Positions 16,275-25,638 of a stretch of DNA of 52,792 nucleotides are shown piece after piece (the first letter of the stretch is position 1; each line of letters opens with the position of its first letter). The stretch is taken from the NCBI RefSeq assembly GCF_000308855.1, contig NZ_BAGM01000042.1, positions 1 to 52,792 on the forward strand, written 5' to 3'. A program made the translations under genes and the position numbers. The stretch is from Nocardia veterana NBRC 100344 (GTDB lineage: Bacteria; Actinomycetota; Actinomycetes; Mycobacteriales; Mycobacteriaceae). The notes under the pieces are model-generated. The model was not told where the DNA came from. It was given only the letters and a program-made list of their open reading frames with translations, and searched no databases.

Positions 16275-17495
16275 TCACAATTCGGTCGAGGTGTCGGCCA
16301 GTGACCGGGGATCCACCGGCTCGCCGCCGAGGATCAGCTCCTTGATCCGATCGGTGACATCCCAGACGTTCACGTTCATCCCGGCCAGCACGCGATTACC
16401 CGAATCCAGCCAGAAGGCCACGAATTCGCGGCTCGCGGTATCGCCGCGGACCACCACCGACGGGTTCGCTCCGGGAGCGACGAATCCGGTGTACTCCATC
16501 CCCAGGTCGTACTGATCGGTGAAGAAGTACGGCAACCGGTCGTAGGTCGCGGGACGTTCCAGCATGGTCAGGGCCGCGACCGCGGGCTGATTGAGCGCGG
16601 TCGCCCAGTGTTCGACGCGCACGCGCTGCCCGAGTATCGGATGCTGTTGATCGGCGATATCGCCGACCGCGACGATATCCGGGTCGCTACTGGCCAAACT
16701 CTCGTCGACCAGTACGCCGCCCTCGACCGCGAGCCCGGCGTCGGCGGCCAGTTCGATATTCGGTCGCGCGCCGACCGCGATCAGCACCGCGTCGGCGTCG
16801 ACGACCGTGTCGTCGGCCAGCCGCACCCCGGTGGCCTTTCCGTCGGCGGTCACGATTTCGGCGGCCTGCACACCGCAGCGCAGATCCACGCCGTGGGCCC
16901 GGTGCAGATCGCCGAAGACGGCGCCCATTTCCGCACCCAGTGCCGCTTGCAGCGGGACCGCGCCGACCTCGAGGACGACCACGTCCAGGCCGGCGGCACG
17001 CGCCGCGGCCGTCACCTCGAGACCGATCCAGCCCGCGCCGATCACGACCAGCCGCCGGGCTGATCCGAACAAGGTCAGCAGCGCGTCGGACTGGCCGATG
17101 GTGCGCAGCATGTACACGCCCTCGGCATCGGCGCCCGGGATCGGCAACCGGCGCGAGCGGGAACCGGTCGCCAATCCCAATTTGTCGTAGGGACGTGTCG
17201 AACCATCCGGTAGCGCAACGGTTTTGGAGGTGCGGTCGATGGCGGTCACGCCGGTGCCGAGCAGCAGCTCCACATCGTGATCGCGATACCAGTCGGCGGT
17301 ATGTACCGTGAAGTCGGCGAGCGATTTCTTGCCGAGCAGATGTTCCTTCGACAGCGGCGGGCGTTCGTAGGGCAGCTCCGTCTCCTCACCGATCAGGGTG
17401 AGGGCGCCGTCGAAGCCGTTGCCGCGCAACGACTCCACCAGCTTCGCGGCGGCCAGACCGCCGCCGACGACGACGAACCTGGAATCTGTGGTCAT
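16275..17495 (-). CDS. FAD-dependent oxidoreductase, ferredoxin/rubredoxin reductase type
   Basis: 406 residues from ATG 17495, with GGAGG eight bases upstream. It has an N-terminal FAD loop (RFVVVGGGLAAAKLVESL), an NAD loop (RRLVVIGAGWIGLEVTAAARAAG), the FAD-contact segment SDPDIVAVGDIAD and a C-terminal reductase domain (FFTDQYDLGMEYTGF). It is expected to pass electrons from NAD(P)H to a small iron-sulphur protein feeding a monooxygenase or P450. No ferredoxin or oxygenase gene is next to it, so its partner is unknown. It starts about 150 bases from, and divergent to, the DsbA-like gene. Confidence 0.9.
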   Translation of the reverse strand: MTTDSRFVVVGGGLAAAKLVESLRGNGFDGALTLIGEETELPYERPPLSKEHLLGKKSLADFTVHTADWYRDHDVELLLGTGVTAIDRTSKTVALPDGSTRPYDKLGLATGSRSRRLPIPGADAEGVYMLRTIGQSDALLTLFGSARRLVVIGAGWIGLEVTAAARAAGLDVVVLEVGAVPLQAALGAEMGAVFGDLHRAHGVDLRCGVQAAEIVTADGKATGVRLADDTVVDADAVLIAVGARPNIELAADAGLAVEGGVLVDESLASSDPDIVAVGDIADQQHPILGQRVRVEHWATALNQPAVAALTMLERPATYDRLPYFFTDQYDLGMEYTGFVAPGANPSVVVRGDTASREFVAFWLDSGNRVLAGMNVNVWDVTDRIKELILGGEPVDPRSLADTSTEL

Positions 17496-17643
17496 AGGGG
17501 AGAACCTCCGGGCAGCGCCTACCAGGGTCGCATTCGACCCTACTGTGCGATGGCCGAGCGCTCGGGAAATATCGGGAACTTCGCGGCGTTGACGACTGTT
17601 GAGGGTGGGGCGCGCGGCCTCCCCATGTTCGAGAGGACAACAC

Positions 17644-18306
17644 GTGAGCGATGAGACGACCACCGCCGGCGGCGGTGCCAAGGATCGTGTCGACTTCTGG
17701 TTCGATCCGCTGTGTCCGTGGTGCTGGATCACCTCGCGGTGGATTCTGGAGGTCGAGAAGGTCCGCGATATCGAGACGCACTTCCATGTGATGAGCCTGG
17801 CGGTGCTCAACGAGGGCCGGGAGGATCTGCCGGAGCGCTACGTCGAGTTGATGAAGTCGGCCTGGGGGCCGGTTCGGGTCGCGATCGCCGCGGCCGCCGA
17901 ACACGGGGACAAGGTCCTCTCGCCGCTCTACACGGCCATGGGGACCCGCATCCACAACCGGCGCGAGGAATACGAGCGCGAGGATCGCTTCGAAACCCTC
18001 GCCGCGGTCATCGCCGACGCGCTCGCCGAGGTGGGCCTGCCCGCCGAACTCGCCGACGCCGCCACCAGCACCGAATACGACGCGGCCCTGCGCGAGAGCC
18101 ATCACGCGGGTATGGACAAGGTCGGACCCGACGTGGGAACTCCGACCATCCACATCAACAACACCGCGTTCTTCGGTCCGGTGCTGTCGCGCATTCCGCG
18201 CGGCGAGGAGGCCGGCAAGGTGTGGGACGGAGCCGTCGCGCTGGCGTCCTACCCGCACTTCTTCGAGCTCAAGCGGACTCGCACCGAGGACCCCGTCTTC
18301 GACTAG
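17644..18306 (+). CDS. DsbA-family oxidoreductase, mycothiol-dependent (Rv2466c-like)
   Basis: 220 residues from GTG 17644, with GAGAGGA upstream. It has a thioredoxin fold with the active site CPWC (Cys24, Cys27) in [17 protein letters not shown], a helical insertion, and the cis-Pro loop in [15 protein letters not shown]. The M. tuberculosis counterpart Rv2466c uses mycothiol and reduces nitro compounds under oxidative stress (established knowledge). No signal peptide is present, so it acts in the cytosol. A hairpin terminator follows. The position between pepN and rpiB is conserved. Confidence 0.88.
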   Translation: MSDETTTAGGGAKDRVDFWFDPLCPWCWITSRWILEVEKVRDIETHFHVMSLAVLNEGREDLPERYVELMKSAWGPVRVAIAAAAEHGDKVLSPLYTAMGTRIHNRREEYEREDRFETLAAVIADALAEVGLPAELADAATSTEYDAALRESHHAGMDKVGPDVGTPTIHINNTAFFGPVLSRIPRGEEAGKVWDGAVALASYPHFFELKRTRTEDPVFD

Positions 18307-18320
18307 ATCGGCCGACCGGA

Positions 18321-18348
18321 CGGCACAGGGTTACCGTGCCCTGTGCCG
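18321..18348. terminator. Hairpin terminator between the DsbA-like and M48 genes
   Basis: CGGCACAGGG (18321-18330) and CCCTGTGCCG (18339-18348) form a perfect 10-bp stem with an 8-base loop. It lies between convergent stop codons and probably serves both genes. Confidence 0.65.
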
Positions 18349-18410
18349 AACCGGGTGCGAATACGGGATTTTCGAGCCGGCGAACCTCTCCGGGAAGATC
18401 GACGGCCGGG

Positions 18411-19511
18411 CTACCGCGGCGGCAGGCCGGGATACTCGCCGTACCCGCGGTATCCGGCGGTCTCCGCGGGCGCGCCCGTCGGCATGGTCGGCGGGTGTCC
18501 GGCGATCGGGGGATAGGGCGGTGGCGCCGGGGTGGCCCGGGATGGCGGCGGCCCACTGGGCCGCAGGAACATCCGGCCGTGCCGGCTGCGGTCGCGCAGC
18601 GCCCACATCCGCCAGGTCAACACCGGGTGCGAGGACATGGCGTTGACCATCCAGACGAAGAAGCCCTTCTCCTGCGCGGCACGGTCGGCCATTTCGTCGA
18701 AGTCGACCAGCGAATTGAGATATTTGCCCCCGGCCAAGGTTTTCATCGCCCCTGGCGCGCCGGTGTGGCGATTGCAGAAACCGTGATTGTCGGCCGTGTA
18801 CTCCTGCGCGCGGATGAGCGAGTTGCCGATGATCGGCAGGAACGGCACCAGGAACATGCCGAGCTGCCGCCAGTAGGACACATGTCCCGCCGCGATATGA
18901 CCGACCTCGTGACCGATGATGAACGCGAGCGCATCGGGATCGCGGGCTTGGCCGCCGACCTCGAACAGATCGCTGTAGACGACCACGAACCGCCGAAATC
19001 CGTGCCCGGAGGCGAAGGCGTTGATCTGTCCGTTGCCCAGCACCACGTAGGCGTCCGGCACGGTCGCCATACCGAATCGGGCGGCCGCCTCCACCACCAT
19101 CCGATATCCCTCGGGGAATTGGGTGGGCGACATCTTCACGCCGTTGAGTCGTTGCATCGAATAGGTGGTGCCGCGGCCGAACCACAACAGAATCGGCGCG
19201 AGAATCAACAGCAGTACGTAGTAGTTCACCGCCCCGAACAGGAGAAACAGCAAGGCGATGAGATAGCCGGCCGCGGTCGCCAGGATGACCACGATCAGCA
19301 GCGGAATCTCCCAGGTGTGCCGGGCCGGCAAACCCCACGGCGACAATCCCCGGGTCGGTTGGTACGGCGGAACGTGCGGCGGAGAGAACGGTTGCTGCGG
19401 ACCCCATCCGGGCGGGCCGAGCCGTGGATTCCACCCCGCGCCGTCCGTCACCGGATTCCGTCCCTGTCCCTGTTGTGGTGACCGATCGGCCCACTGATCC
19501 TCGGACTGCAT
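18411..19511 (-). CDS. Membrane-bound M48-family zinc metallopeptidase
   Basis: 366 residues from ATG 19511. Residues 1-65 are Pro/Gly-rich and presumably cytosolic. Two membrane helices lie at about 68-92 and 95-112. The zinc motif is HEVGH (His201, Glu202, His205) in AFIIGHEVGHIAAGHVSYW, and the third ligand lies further on (RAQEYTADNHG). The short Pro/Gly-rich end (ATPAPPPYPPIAGHPPT) resembles the front. M48 proteins of this shape (HtpX/Ste24 relatives) cleave membrane or misfolded proteins. A -10-like TAGAGT sits just before the start, so the transcript may be nearly leaderless. Confidence 0.88.
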   Translation of the reverse strand: MQSEDQWADRSPQQGQGRNPVTDGAGWNPRLGPPGWGPQQPFSPPHVPPYQPTRGLSPWGLPARHTWEIPLLIVVILATAAGYLIALLFLLFGAVNYYVLLLILAPILLWFGRGTTYSMQRLNGVKMSPTQFPEGYRMVVEAAARFGMATVPDAYVVLGNGQINAFASGHGFRRFVVVYSDLFEVGGQARDPDALAFIIGHEVGHIAAGHVSYWRQLGMFLVPFLPIIGNSLIRAQEYTADNHGFCNRHTGAPGAMKTLAGGKYLNSLVDFDEMADRAAQEKGFFVWMVNAMSSHPVLTWRMWALRDRSRHGRMFLRPSGPPPSRATPAPPPYPPIAGHPPTMPTGAPAETAGYRGYGEYPGLPPR

Positions 19512-19588
19512 GGGCTGAACTCTATAGAGAATTCGCGCTCGGCCACCCCGTGCGGCGGCGTCGGCGGAGCCTGACACAATCTGGACCC

Positions 19589-20059
19589 ATGCGCGTATAT
19601 CTGGGTGCCGACCATGCCGGCTTCGAGTTGAAGAACCAAGTCAAGGACCATCTGACGGAGGCCGGCCACGACGTGGTCGACTGTGGAGCCCACGAGTACG
19701 ACGCGGTCGACGACTACCCGGCTTTCTGCATCGATGCCGCCCGACGTGTGGTGGCCGACCCGGGCAGCCTCGGCATCGTCTTCGGTGGCAGCGGAAACGG
19801 CGAGCAGATCGCCGCGAACAAGGTCCCCGGCGCGCGGTGCGCACTGGCCTGGAGCGTGGAGACCGCGAAGCTGGCCCGCGAGCACAACAATGCGCAGCTG
19901 ATGGGTATCGGGGGCCGGATGCACAGCACCGAGGAGGCCTTCGCCATCATCGACGCGTTCCTGGCGACCCCCTGGTCGAACGAGCAGCGCCATCAGCGCC
20001 GCATCGACATCATCGCCGAATACGAGAAGACCGGGCAGCCGCCGGCGGTGCAGAGCTAG
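19589..20059 (+). CDS. rpiB: Ribose-5-phosphate isomerase B
   Basis: 156 residues from ATG 19589; the frame continues upstream but the family starts MRVYLGADHAGFELK. It interconverts ribose 5-phosphate and ribulose 5-phosphate in the pentose phosphate pathway. The active-site loop GGSGNGEQIAANKVPG holds Glu in place of the Cys of E. coli RpiB, the known mycobacterial form. CAATCT ends six bases upstream of the ATG, so the message may be leaderless. A hairpin follows before nei2. Confidence 0.93.
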   Translation: MRVYLGADHAGFELKNQVKDHLTEAGHDVVDCGAHEYDAVDDYPAFCIDAARRVVADPGSLGIVFGGSGNGEQIAANKVPGARCALAWSVETAKLAREHNNAQLMGIGGRMHSTEEAFAIIDAFLATPWSNEQRHQRRIDIIAEYEKTGQPPAVQS

Positions 20060-20065
20060 GTGTCA

Positions 20066-20090
20066 CGGGCCGGGTCCAGTACCCGGCCCG
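20066..20090 (+). terminator. Hairpin after rpiB
   Basis: CGGGCCGGGT (20066-20075) and ACCCGGCCCG (20081-20090) pair perfectly over 10 bp with a 5-base loop, just past the rpiB stop. There is no T-tract, so termination may be partial. Confidence 0.55.
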
Positions 20091-20134
20091 GCCGCAGCTG
20101 ACGCGGCCGGTGTGGAAGGAACGGTTTTCGGTCG

Positions 20135-20950
20135 ATGCCCGAGGGACATACGCTGCACCGTCTGGCGAAATTGCATCAGCGGCGCTTCGCCGGTGGCATC
20201 GTGCGCGTCTCCAGCCCGCAGGGGCGTTTCGCCGAGGGTGCGGCGCTGGTGGACGGAGCGATCCTGACCAAGGCCGAGGCGTGGGGCAAACACCTTTTCC
20301 ACCACTATGATTCGGGTCTGGTCGTGCATGTACACCTCGGTTTGTACGGCACGTTCACCGAATCGCCCGCACCGCTGAGCGATCCGGTCGGCCAGGTTCG
20401 GATGCGGATGATCGGCGCCGGCGCGTCGGCCGCCCAGCCGTACGGGACGGATCTGCGCGGGCCGACCGCCTGTGAGGTGCTCTACGAACCCGAGGTCGCC
20501 GCGCTGACCGCACGGCTGGGCCCGGACCCGTTGCGGCGCAACGCCGACCCCGATCGAGCGGCGCACCGCATCCGCCGATCCGGCCGTTCGATCGCGGCCT
20601 TGCTGATGGATCAGTCGGTCGTCGCCGGTGTCGGCAATGTGTACCGAGCGGAAGTGTTGTTCCGGCACGGTATTTCGCCGCAGCGCCCGGGACGGGCGAT
20701 CTCCGCGGCCGAATGGGATGCTCTCTGGACGGATCTGGTCGCGCTGATGAAGGTGGGCGTGCGTAAGGGCGCGATCGTCGTGGTGCGGCCGGAACACGAC
20801 CAGGGTGCGCCGTCGTATGCGGTCGGTAAACCGCGCACATATGTCTATCGACGCGCCGGCGAGCCGTGCCGGATCTGTGGCACGACGGTCGCCCATGCCG
20901 TGTTGGAGGGGCGAAACCTGTTCTGGTGCCCCACGTGTCAGCCGGTCTGA
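20135..20950 (+). CDS. nei2: Fpg/Nei-family DNA glycosylase (Nei2-like)
   Basis: 271 residues starting MPEGHTLHRLA; Pro2-Glu3 are the catalytic residues of this family after Met removal. The H2TH region (AALLMDQSVVAGVGNVYRAEVLFRHGISP) binds DNA, and the C-terminal zinc finger (CRICG and CPTC) is intact. It removes oxidised bases, mainly pyrimidines in the Nei branch, and cuts the strand. Rv2464c is the M. tuberculosis counterpart by position. Its 3' end overlaps the convergent GT87 gene by 13 bases. Confidence 0.92.
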   Translation: MPEGHTLHRLAKLHQRRFAGGIVRVSSPQGRFAEGAALVDGAILTKAEAWGKHLFHHYDSGLVVHVHLGLYGTFTESPAPLSDPVGQVRMRMIGAGASAAQPYGTDLRGPTACEVLYEPEVAALTARLGPDPLRRNADPDRAAHRIRRSGRSIAALLMDQSVVAGVGNVYRAEVLFRHGISPQRPGRAISAAEWDALWTDLVALMKVGVRKGAIVVVRPEHDQGAPSYAVGKPRTYVYRRAGEPCRICGTTVAHAVLEGRNLFWCPTCQPV

Positions 20951-22233
20951 GCGACCGGTAGCGCGGGCGCGCGGGGGCGTAGCAACCGCCCCAGGACGAG
21001 GACGAGCAGCACCACCGTGGCGATGACGTAGGTATTCCCGAGCACATGCTGCCACCAACTCCAGGTGAGTTCCCGGTCGCCGCCCGCCGGCACCAGCGTC
21101 GTTCCGATCAGGAACAATGTCGTGATCGCAGCGATCGTGCCGATCGTCGCGGCGGCGGGTTTGCCGGGCCGCCACGCGGTGGCGGCCACCAGGGCGGGCG
21201 CCACCCACACCCAGTGATGGGTCCACGAGACCGGCGAAACGAGCAGCAGCACAGCGGCATTCACGAGCAGTGCGGCGACCGACAGCTTGTCGACCACGGG
21301 AACTGCACCGGCGGTGCGGGCCGGGTCGGCGCCGCGCTCGGCCCGCATCAGCAGATACATGACCAGCGCGCCCGCGGCGACGACGATCGATCCCAGCCCG
21401 ACCCAGATCACCGGCGCCGCGGCGTCGGGGAGGCCGAACCGGTAGACCATGCCCTTGAGGGACTGGTTTCCGGCGTAGAAGGGTGCGCCGATGCGCCGGG
21501 TGTCGCCGATCGCGTGCAGCCAGTACTGGGTCGAGGTCTCCGGGAACAACACGAATCCGGCGAGCACCGCCCCGGCCGCGGTGGCGACGGCGGTGGCCGC
21601 GCCCTTCCAATCCCGGCGGATCAGCAGGAACAACACGAACGCCGCGGGGGTCAGCTTCGTGACGGCGGCGATTCCGATCAGGACGCCGCGCGGCCAGCGG
21701 GGTTTCACGGTCAGGCAGTCGAGCGCGACCGCAGCCATCAGGATGATGTTGATCTGGCCGAACCACAGGGTGGTGTGCACCGGTTCGAGCGCCAGTGCCG
21801 CGACCGTCACGATCGCGGTCGGCGTTGCCTTGGTGCGGGCGTCGAGATCCGGCCGAATCCGCGACAGCACCAACCAGATCGTCACTGCCAGACAGCCCAT
21901 GGTGGTGGTCGTCACCGCGATCTCGGCCAGCCACAGCGGCATGATCGCCAGCGGTGTCATCAGCAGCGCCGCCGACGGCGGATAGGTGAACGGCAGGTCG
22001 GTGTGTCCGGCGACAGGCAGGGGCGGGCCGTACAGCGCGCCGTGATGCAACCAGGCCAGGGTGTCGACCCGATACACCTGCAGGTCGAGAAATCCGTGTA
22101 GCGCCGATATGAGGAGGGCGGCCGATACCGAGAGCAGAATTCCGATCAAGATCGGGATGCGGGGTAGATATCTCGGGTCGTCCGAATGCTGTTTGCGTAG
22201 CAACCCGCGCTGCTCCGCCCGCACCGTGCTCAT
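20938..22233 (-). CDS. GT87-family integral membrane glycosyltransferase (polyprenyl-phosphate-sugar dependent)
   Basis: 431 residues with about ten membrane helices and the GT-C loop with an acidic residue after helix 1 (GFLDLQVYRVDTLAWLHHGALYG). It contains FTYPPSAALLMTPLA and LWFGQINIILMA, both characteristic of GT87 (DUF2029) enzymes such as mycobacterial PimE. Such enzymes add mannose or arabinose to envelope lipids or glycans from a lipid-linked sugar on the outer face. The acceptor is unknown. The PAP2-like gene lies 60 bases upstream in the same direction. Confidence 0.88.
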   Translation of the reverse strand: MSTVRAEQRGLLRKQHSDDPRYLPRIPILIGILLSVSAALLISALHGFLDLQVYRVDTLAWLHHGALYGPPLPVAGHTDLPFTYPPSAALLMTPLAIMPLWLAEIAVTTTTMGCLAVTIWLVLSRIRPDLDARTKATPTAIVTVAALALEPVHTTLWFGQINIILMAAVALDCLTVKPRWPRGVLIGIAAVTKLTPAAFVLFLLIRRDWKGAATAVATAAGAVLAGFVLFPETSTQYWLHAIGDTRRIGAPFYAGNQSLKGMVYRFGLPDAAAPVIWVGLGSIVVAAGALVMYLLMRAERGADPARTAGAVPVVDKLSVAALLVNAAVLLLVSPVSWTHHWVWVAPALVAATAWRPGKPAAATIGTIAAITTLFLIGTTLVPAGGDRELTWSWWQHVLGNTYVIATVVLLVLVLGRLLRPRAPALPVAQTG

Positions 22234-22293
22234 CAGGCAGCCACTGACCTTTCGAAAGTTTCCGTGATTATCCGGAATGCCTTGACGGAGTGG

Positions 22294-23643
22294 TTAATCG
22301 AGAACCACATCGGTGTCCACTGTCACATTCCGTCCCGACCATCGCGCGAGCCGGCTATCCGGCGCGGCGAACCAGGTCGCGTAGAAGCCGAACCCCACGG
22401 CAGCCGAGGCAGCCAGCATCGCGAGCCCGGACGGCACCGGATAGGTGGCCATGGTGACGGCCAGGAACCGGTAGGACAGCAACAACCCGGCGAAAACAGC
22501 GGCACCGAGCGCAACGATGCGGATCCGGTACCGATCCCAGCCTCGATCGGGTTCGCGCAGCGCTGATTCCACCGTCAGGCACAGCACCGCGCCCGCGATC
22601 AGATCGCAGCCGTAGTGGTAGCCGAAGCCGAGGGTTGCGAGCAGGGTGCAGACGAGCCAGAGCGCACCACCCCAGCGCAACCAGCGCGGGCCCGACCGGG
22701 AGTGGATGAACAACGCGGTCGCCCACGCGGTGTGCATGGACGGCATGCAATTGCGGGCGGTCCCGGAATCGAAGAGCATCGGCGCCGGGGTGCCGGTCAC
22801 CGACGGCAGCACCTGCGGCCAGTCGCCGATCTGGAGTCCGTGGCCGAGGGGCCCGTAGGCGAAGACGGGGCCGACCACCGGGAACAGGACGTAGCCGAGC
22901 GGGCCGATGATGCCCAGCGCCAAGAACGTGCGCAGCAGATTGTGCCGCGGCCACGGCGCTGTCGTCACTCGCCGCAGCTGCCATACCGCGACCACCACGG
23001 CGGCGGCCGGCAACTGGATGTATACCGCGTGCAAAACCGTGGTGGCGATCGGTCCGGCCGCCTCGACGGCGCTGCCGACCAGCCAGGCCGGATCGCCGAG
23101 TGCGCGATCGGCATATTGCACGTACTCGTCGAGTACTCGCGGGCCGGCGGTGATGCTCACCAGCAGCCACGTGTCGGCCAGCTTCGACGCCATGATGAGC
23201 AGCACACCGAAGGCGATGGCGCGCAACGCGATCCGGCGCGGACGACCGTGCCACCGGGCGACCGTGACCACGAGCGCCGTCAGCACCAGCGTCGGACCGG
23301 TTCCGATCGAGAGGTGCCACCCGCACAGCGCCTGCAAGCCCAGTGTCAGCAGATCCAGTACCGCCGCCGCGGCCACCGCGACGATCCGGTGGCGCGCCGA
23401 AATGCCGACACATGCCAGCCCCAGTCCGGCCCAGGAGACGAAGGCCGATTGCGGGTTGGCCAGGTAATCGTCGAGGAGGCTACGGAACGGCCCGAGCGCA
23501 CCGTGCGCGGATGCCCACAGCTGGGCGACGGCGAGCAGTGCGACCGCCGCGACGAGCGTGGCGGCGGCCGGAAGTCGGGGCTTGTTCCCGCCCCCGGATA
23601 ACGACGACGAGGGCACCGCCCTCGCCTCGTGGTCGATCAACAC
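22294..23643 (-). CDS. PAP2-like membrane protein (Aur1/inositol-phosphotransferase type)
   Basis: 449 residues from GTG 23643, strongly hydrophobic, with about ten helices. The C-terminal half holds NCMPSMHTAWA and GFGYHYGCDLIAG, the two His-containing motifs of PAP2/Aur1 enzymes that transfer or remove lipid phosphate head groups. The N-terminal half is an extra membrane bundle. Together with the GT87 gene downstream it suggests a lipid-glycan step of envelope synthesis. It could be a phosphatase or an inositol-phosphate transferase; the sequence does not decide. Confidence 0.82.
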   Translation of the reverse strand: MLIDHEARAVPSSSLSGGGNKPRLPAAATLVAAVALLAVAQLWASAHGALGPFRSLLDDYLANPQSAFVSWAGLGLACVGISARHRIVAVAAAAVLDLLTLGLQALCGWHLSIGTGPTLVLTALVVTVARWHGRPRRIALRAIAFGVLLIMASKLADTWLLVSITAGPRVLDEYVQYADRALGDPAWLVGSAVEAAGPIATTVLHAVYIQLPAAAVVVAVWQLRRVTTAPWPRHNLLRTFLALGIIGPLGYVLFPVVGPVFAYGPLGHGLQIGDWPQVLPSVTGTPAPMLFDSGTARNCMPSMHTAWATALFIHSRSGPRWLRWGGALWLVCTLLATLGFGYHYGCDLIAGAVLCLTVESALREPDRGWDRYRIRIVALGAAVFAGLLLSYRFLAVTMATYPVPSGLAMLAASAAVGFGFYATWFAAPDSRLARWSGRNVTVDTDVVLD

Positions 23644-23696
23644 TGAAGATCGATAACACAGTGTAAACGGAGGCGCAACTTCCGGTTACCGGAAAA

Positions 23697-24533
23697 TTAA
23701 AATCCGCCGTCGAACCCGCCGAAATCGCCGCCGTCGAATCCGCCACCGTTGTCGTATCCGCCGCCCTGGTCGTAGCCGCCGTCATAGCCCGCGGTGTCGT
23801 AGCCGCCCTGGTCACCGCCGTCGATGCCCTGACCGGTGTCCGATCCGGCATCCTGCCCCGCGTCGAAACCGGCGTCGTACCCTGCGCCGTAACCACTTTC
23901 GAAGCCGGCGGCGCCGTATCCGACGCCGTGCATGCCGCTGAAGAGAGCGTCGAACAGCAGCACCGAGCCGACTCCCCAGGCGCCCGCGACCAGCGCGGTC
24001 TTCCACCACGGCTCGGAGTACCAGCCCGCCGGCACCGGCCGGCCCGCGACCCGGCCGCCCGGGTAGTAGTTGGGGGTCTGCGGAGAGGGAGTGGGGGAGG
24101 CCTCGATGCGGCGGCCGTCGAAATCGACGGTTCGGTCCTCGGTCACCCGGCCGGCCGCGCGCTGTCCGTCGAGTTCGGGGACGGGCGGGCCGGGATCGAG
24201 GTTCATCGCCGTGCGGGCGGCGCGGACGTAGTACAGACCCTCGATCGCGGTTTCCTTCGCGAGCCGGGCCTGCGTGACCGTGGTGGCCTGGTCGATCTGA
24301 GAACCGGCGGCGTTGAGCCGCTCACCCGCATCGGCCAGCGCCTGCTTGGAGGCCTGATCGGTGCCGGTGAGGTTGTAGACCTGACCGCCGAGCCGCTCGA
24401 TCAGCCGACGGGCGTCGGCCTTGGCATCCGCCAGTTGGTTGTTCTCGCGGGTGCGTTGGTTCGCCCGCCCGGCGAACACCAGCGCGACGCACGCGATCAG
24501 TACGACGACCAGAAGAATCAGCAGCAGCCACAC
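23697..24533 (-). CDS. Membrane-anchored protein with coiled region and glycine/aspartate-rich tail
   Basis: 278 residues if GTG 24533 is the start; no ATG is near, and TACCCT just upstream could serve a leaderless transcript. Residues 1-21 form a membrane helix (VWLLLILLVVVLIACVALVF). Residues 25-110 are a charged helical, probably coiled-coil region. A second helix lies near 180-200, and the last 75 residues repeat short units such as YDAGFDAGQDAG and GGYDNGGGFDGG. I do not recognise a family function. It lies 100 bases downstream of the diguanylate cyclase, so it may be co-transcribed. Confidence 0.7.
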   Translation of the reverse strand: MWLLLILLVVVLIACVALVFAGRANQRTRENNQLADAKADARRLIERLGGQVYNLTGTDQASKQALADAGERLNAAGSQIDQATTVTQARLAKETAIEGLYYVRAARTAMNLDPGPPVPELDGQRAAGRVTEDRTVDFDGRRIEASPTPSPQTPNYYPGGRVAGRPVPAGWYSEPWWKTALVAGAWGVGSVLLFDALFSGMHGVGYGAAGFESGYGAGYDAGFDAGQDAGSDTGQGIDGGDQGGYDTAGYDGGYDQGGGYDNGGGFDGGDFGGFDGGF

Positions 24534-24633
24534 ACCGACCAGGGTACCCGTCGGCCGATTGCCCGAGGATTGCTCGCAGACTCCGCGGGCCGCATCCCGG
24601 ACGATGCGCAGCCGGCCCCGGGGCCGACCGGAA

Positions 24634-25638
24634 TCAGCCCGCGACGGCGGCGTCGTAGTCGAGTCGGGCGGGCGCGAATCCGCCCGGCTCGTCATCGGAA
24701 TCGCCCAGTTCCGACAGTGCGAACTGCCGCTTGCCCGCTGTCTTCGCCGAGTACATGGCGCGGTCCGCGCTGCGCAGCAGATCCGAGAAATCGCACGGCC
24801 GGCCCGGCGGCGAGAAGGCGGTGCCCACACTGGCCGACACCGGAACCGGTCCGGCATCGGTCGGCACCGGGTCGTGCAGAGCGGTGAGCACCCGCATCGC
24901 GACCTCGGCCAGGGTGTTGCGGCGAGCCGGCAGGGCGAGCACGAATTCGTCTCCGCCGTAGCGGCATACGACCGTTTCGTCCGGGCACGCCGCGCGTAGC
25001 CGGCGCGAGATCTCCACCAGCACCTCGTCTCCGACGGAGTGCCCGTAGCCGTCGTTGATCTGCTTGAAGTCGTCCAGGTCGATCAGCAGCAGGCCGACCC
25101 CGCGGGTGTGGTCGGTGGCCATCAGCCGCACCCGCTCCTGCAGCAGTGATCGATTGGCCAGATCGGTGAGCGCATCGTGAGTGGCCTCGTGCCGCAGCCG
25201 ATTCTGCAGCGCCGCGATCTCCTGCACCCGCACCGAGACCGCCGCGGTCAGATTCCGCTCCTGCTGGGCGAGGGCGCGCTGCTGCAGAGCCTCGGCGTAG
25301 CTGTCGATGGCGTGGCTGGCGACGAACGGCCATCGGGTGGCCACCAGCGAGCCGGGCTCACCCGGTGCGAAGCCCAGCAGGGCTCTGGTGGCCGGGGCGA
25401 GCATGCGGGTGCGATCGAAGGGGGCCTCGGCGAGCCGGCGCCCGATCGCGCGTGCGGCCGGAACCGGAAACGGCTCCGACTGTGCAAGATTCAACAATTC
25501 GTCCACGATGGCCGCGAACACCTGCTCGAGGTGTTCCGGAGCGACTGTCAGCCCGCTACCGGGATAGACGGCACGAACCCAGTCCCGTGTCGTCGCCGCG
25601 ACGATCGCGGCGGTCTGCGTGTCGAGTTCGGCAGGCAT
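24634..25638 (-). CDS. Diguanylate cyclase (GGDEF domain) with uncharacterised N-terminal helical sensor
   Basis: 334 residues from ATG 25638, with GAGGTG upstream. Residues 1-140 are helical with no known sensor family. Residues 150-315 are a GGDEF domain with HDALTDLANR, LIDLDDFKQINDGYGH and the intact active-site motif GGDEF at 228-232, so it should make cyclic di-GMP from GTP. The inhibitory RxxD site expected five residues before the motif reads PDET, so product inhibition is probably lost. No EAL or HD-GYP domain is present. The signal is unknown. Confidence 0.9.
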   Translation of the reverse strand: MPAELDTQTAAIVAATTRDWVRAVYPGSGLTVAPEHLEQVFAAIVDELLNLAQSEPFPVPAARAIGRRLAEAPFDRTRMLAPATRALLGFAPGEPGSLVATRWPFVASHAIDSYAEALQQRALAQQERNLTAAVSVRVQEIAALQNRLRHEATHDALTDLANRSLLQERVRLMATDHTRGVGLLLIDLDDFKQINDGYGHSVGDEVLVEISRRLRAACPDETVVCRYGGDEFVLALPARRNTLAEVAMRVLTALHDPVPTDAGPVPVSASVGTAFSPPGRPCDFSDLLRSADRAMYSAKTAGKRQFALSELGDSDDEPGGFAPARLDYDAAVAG

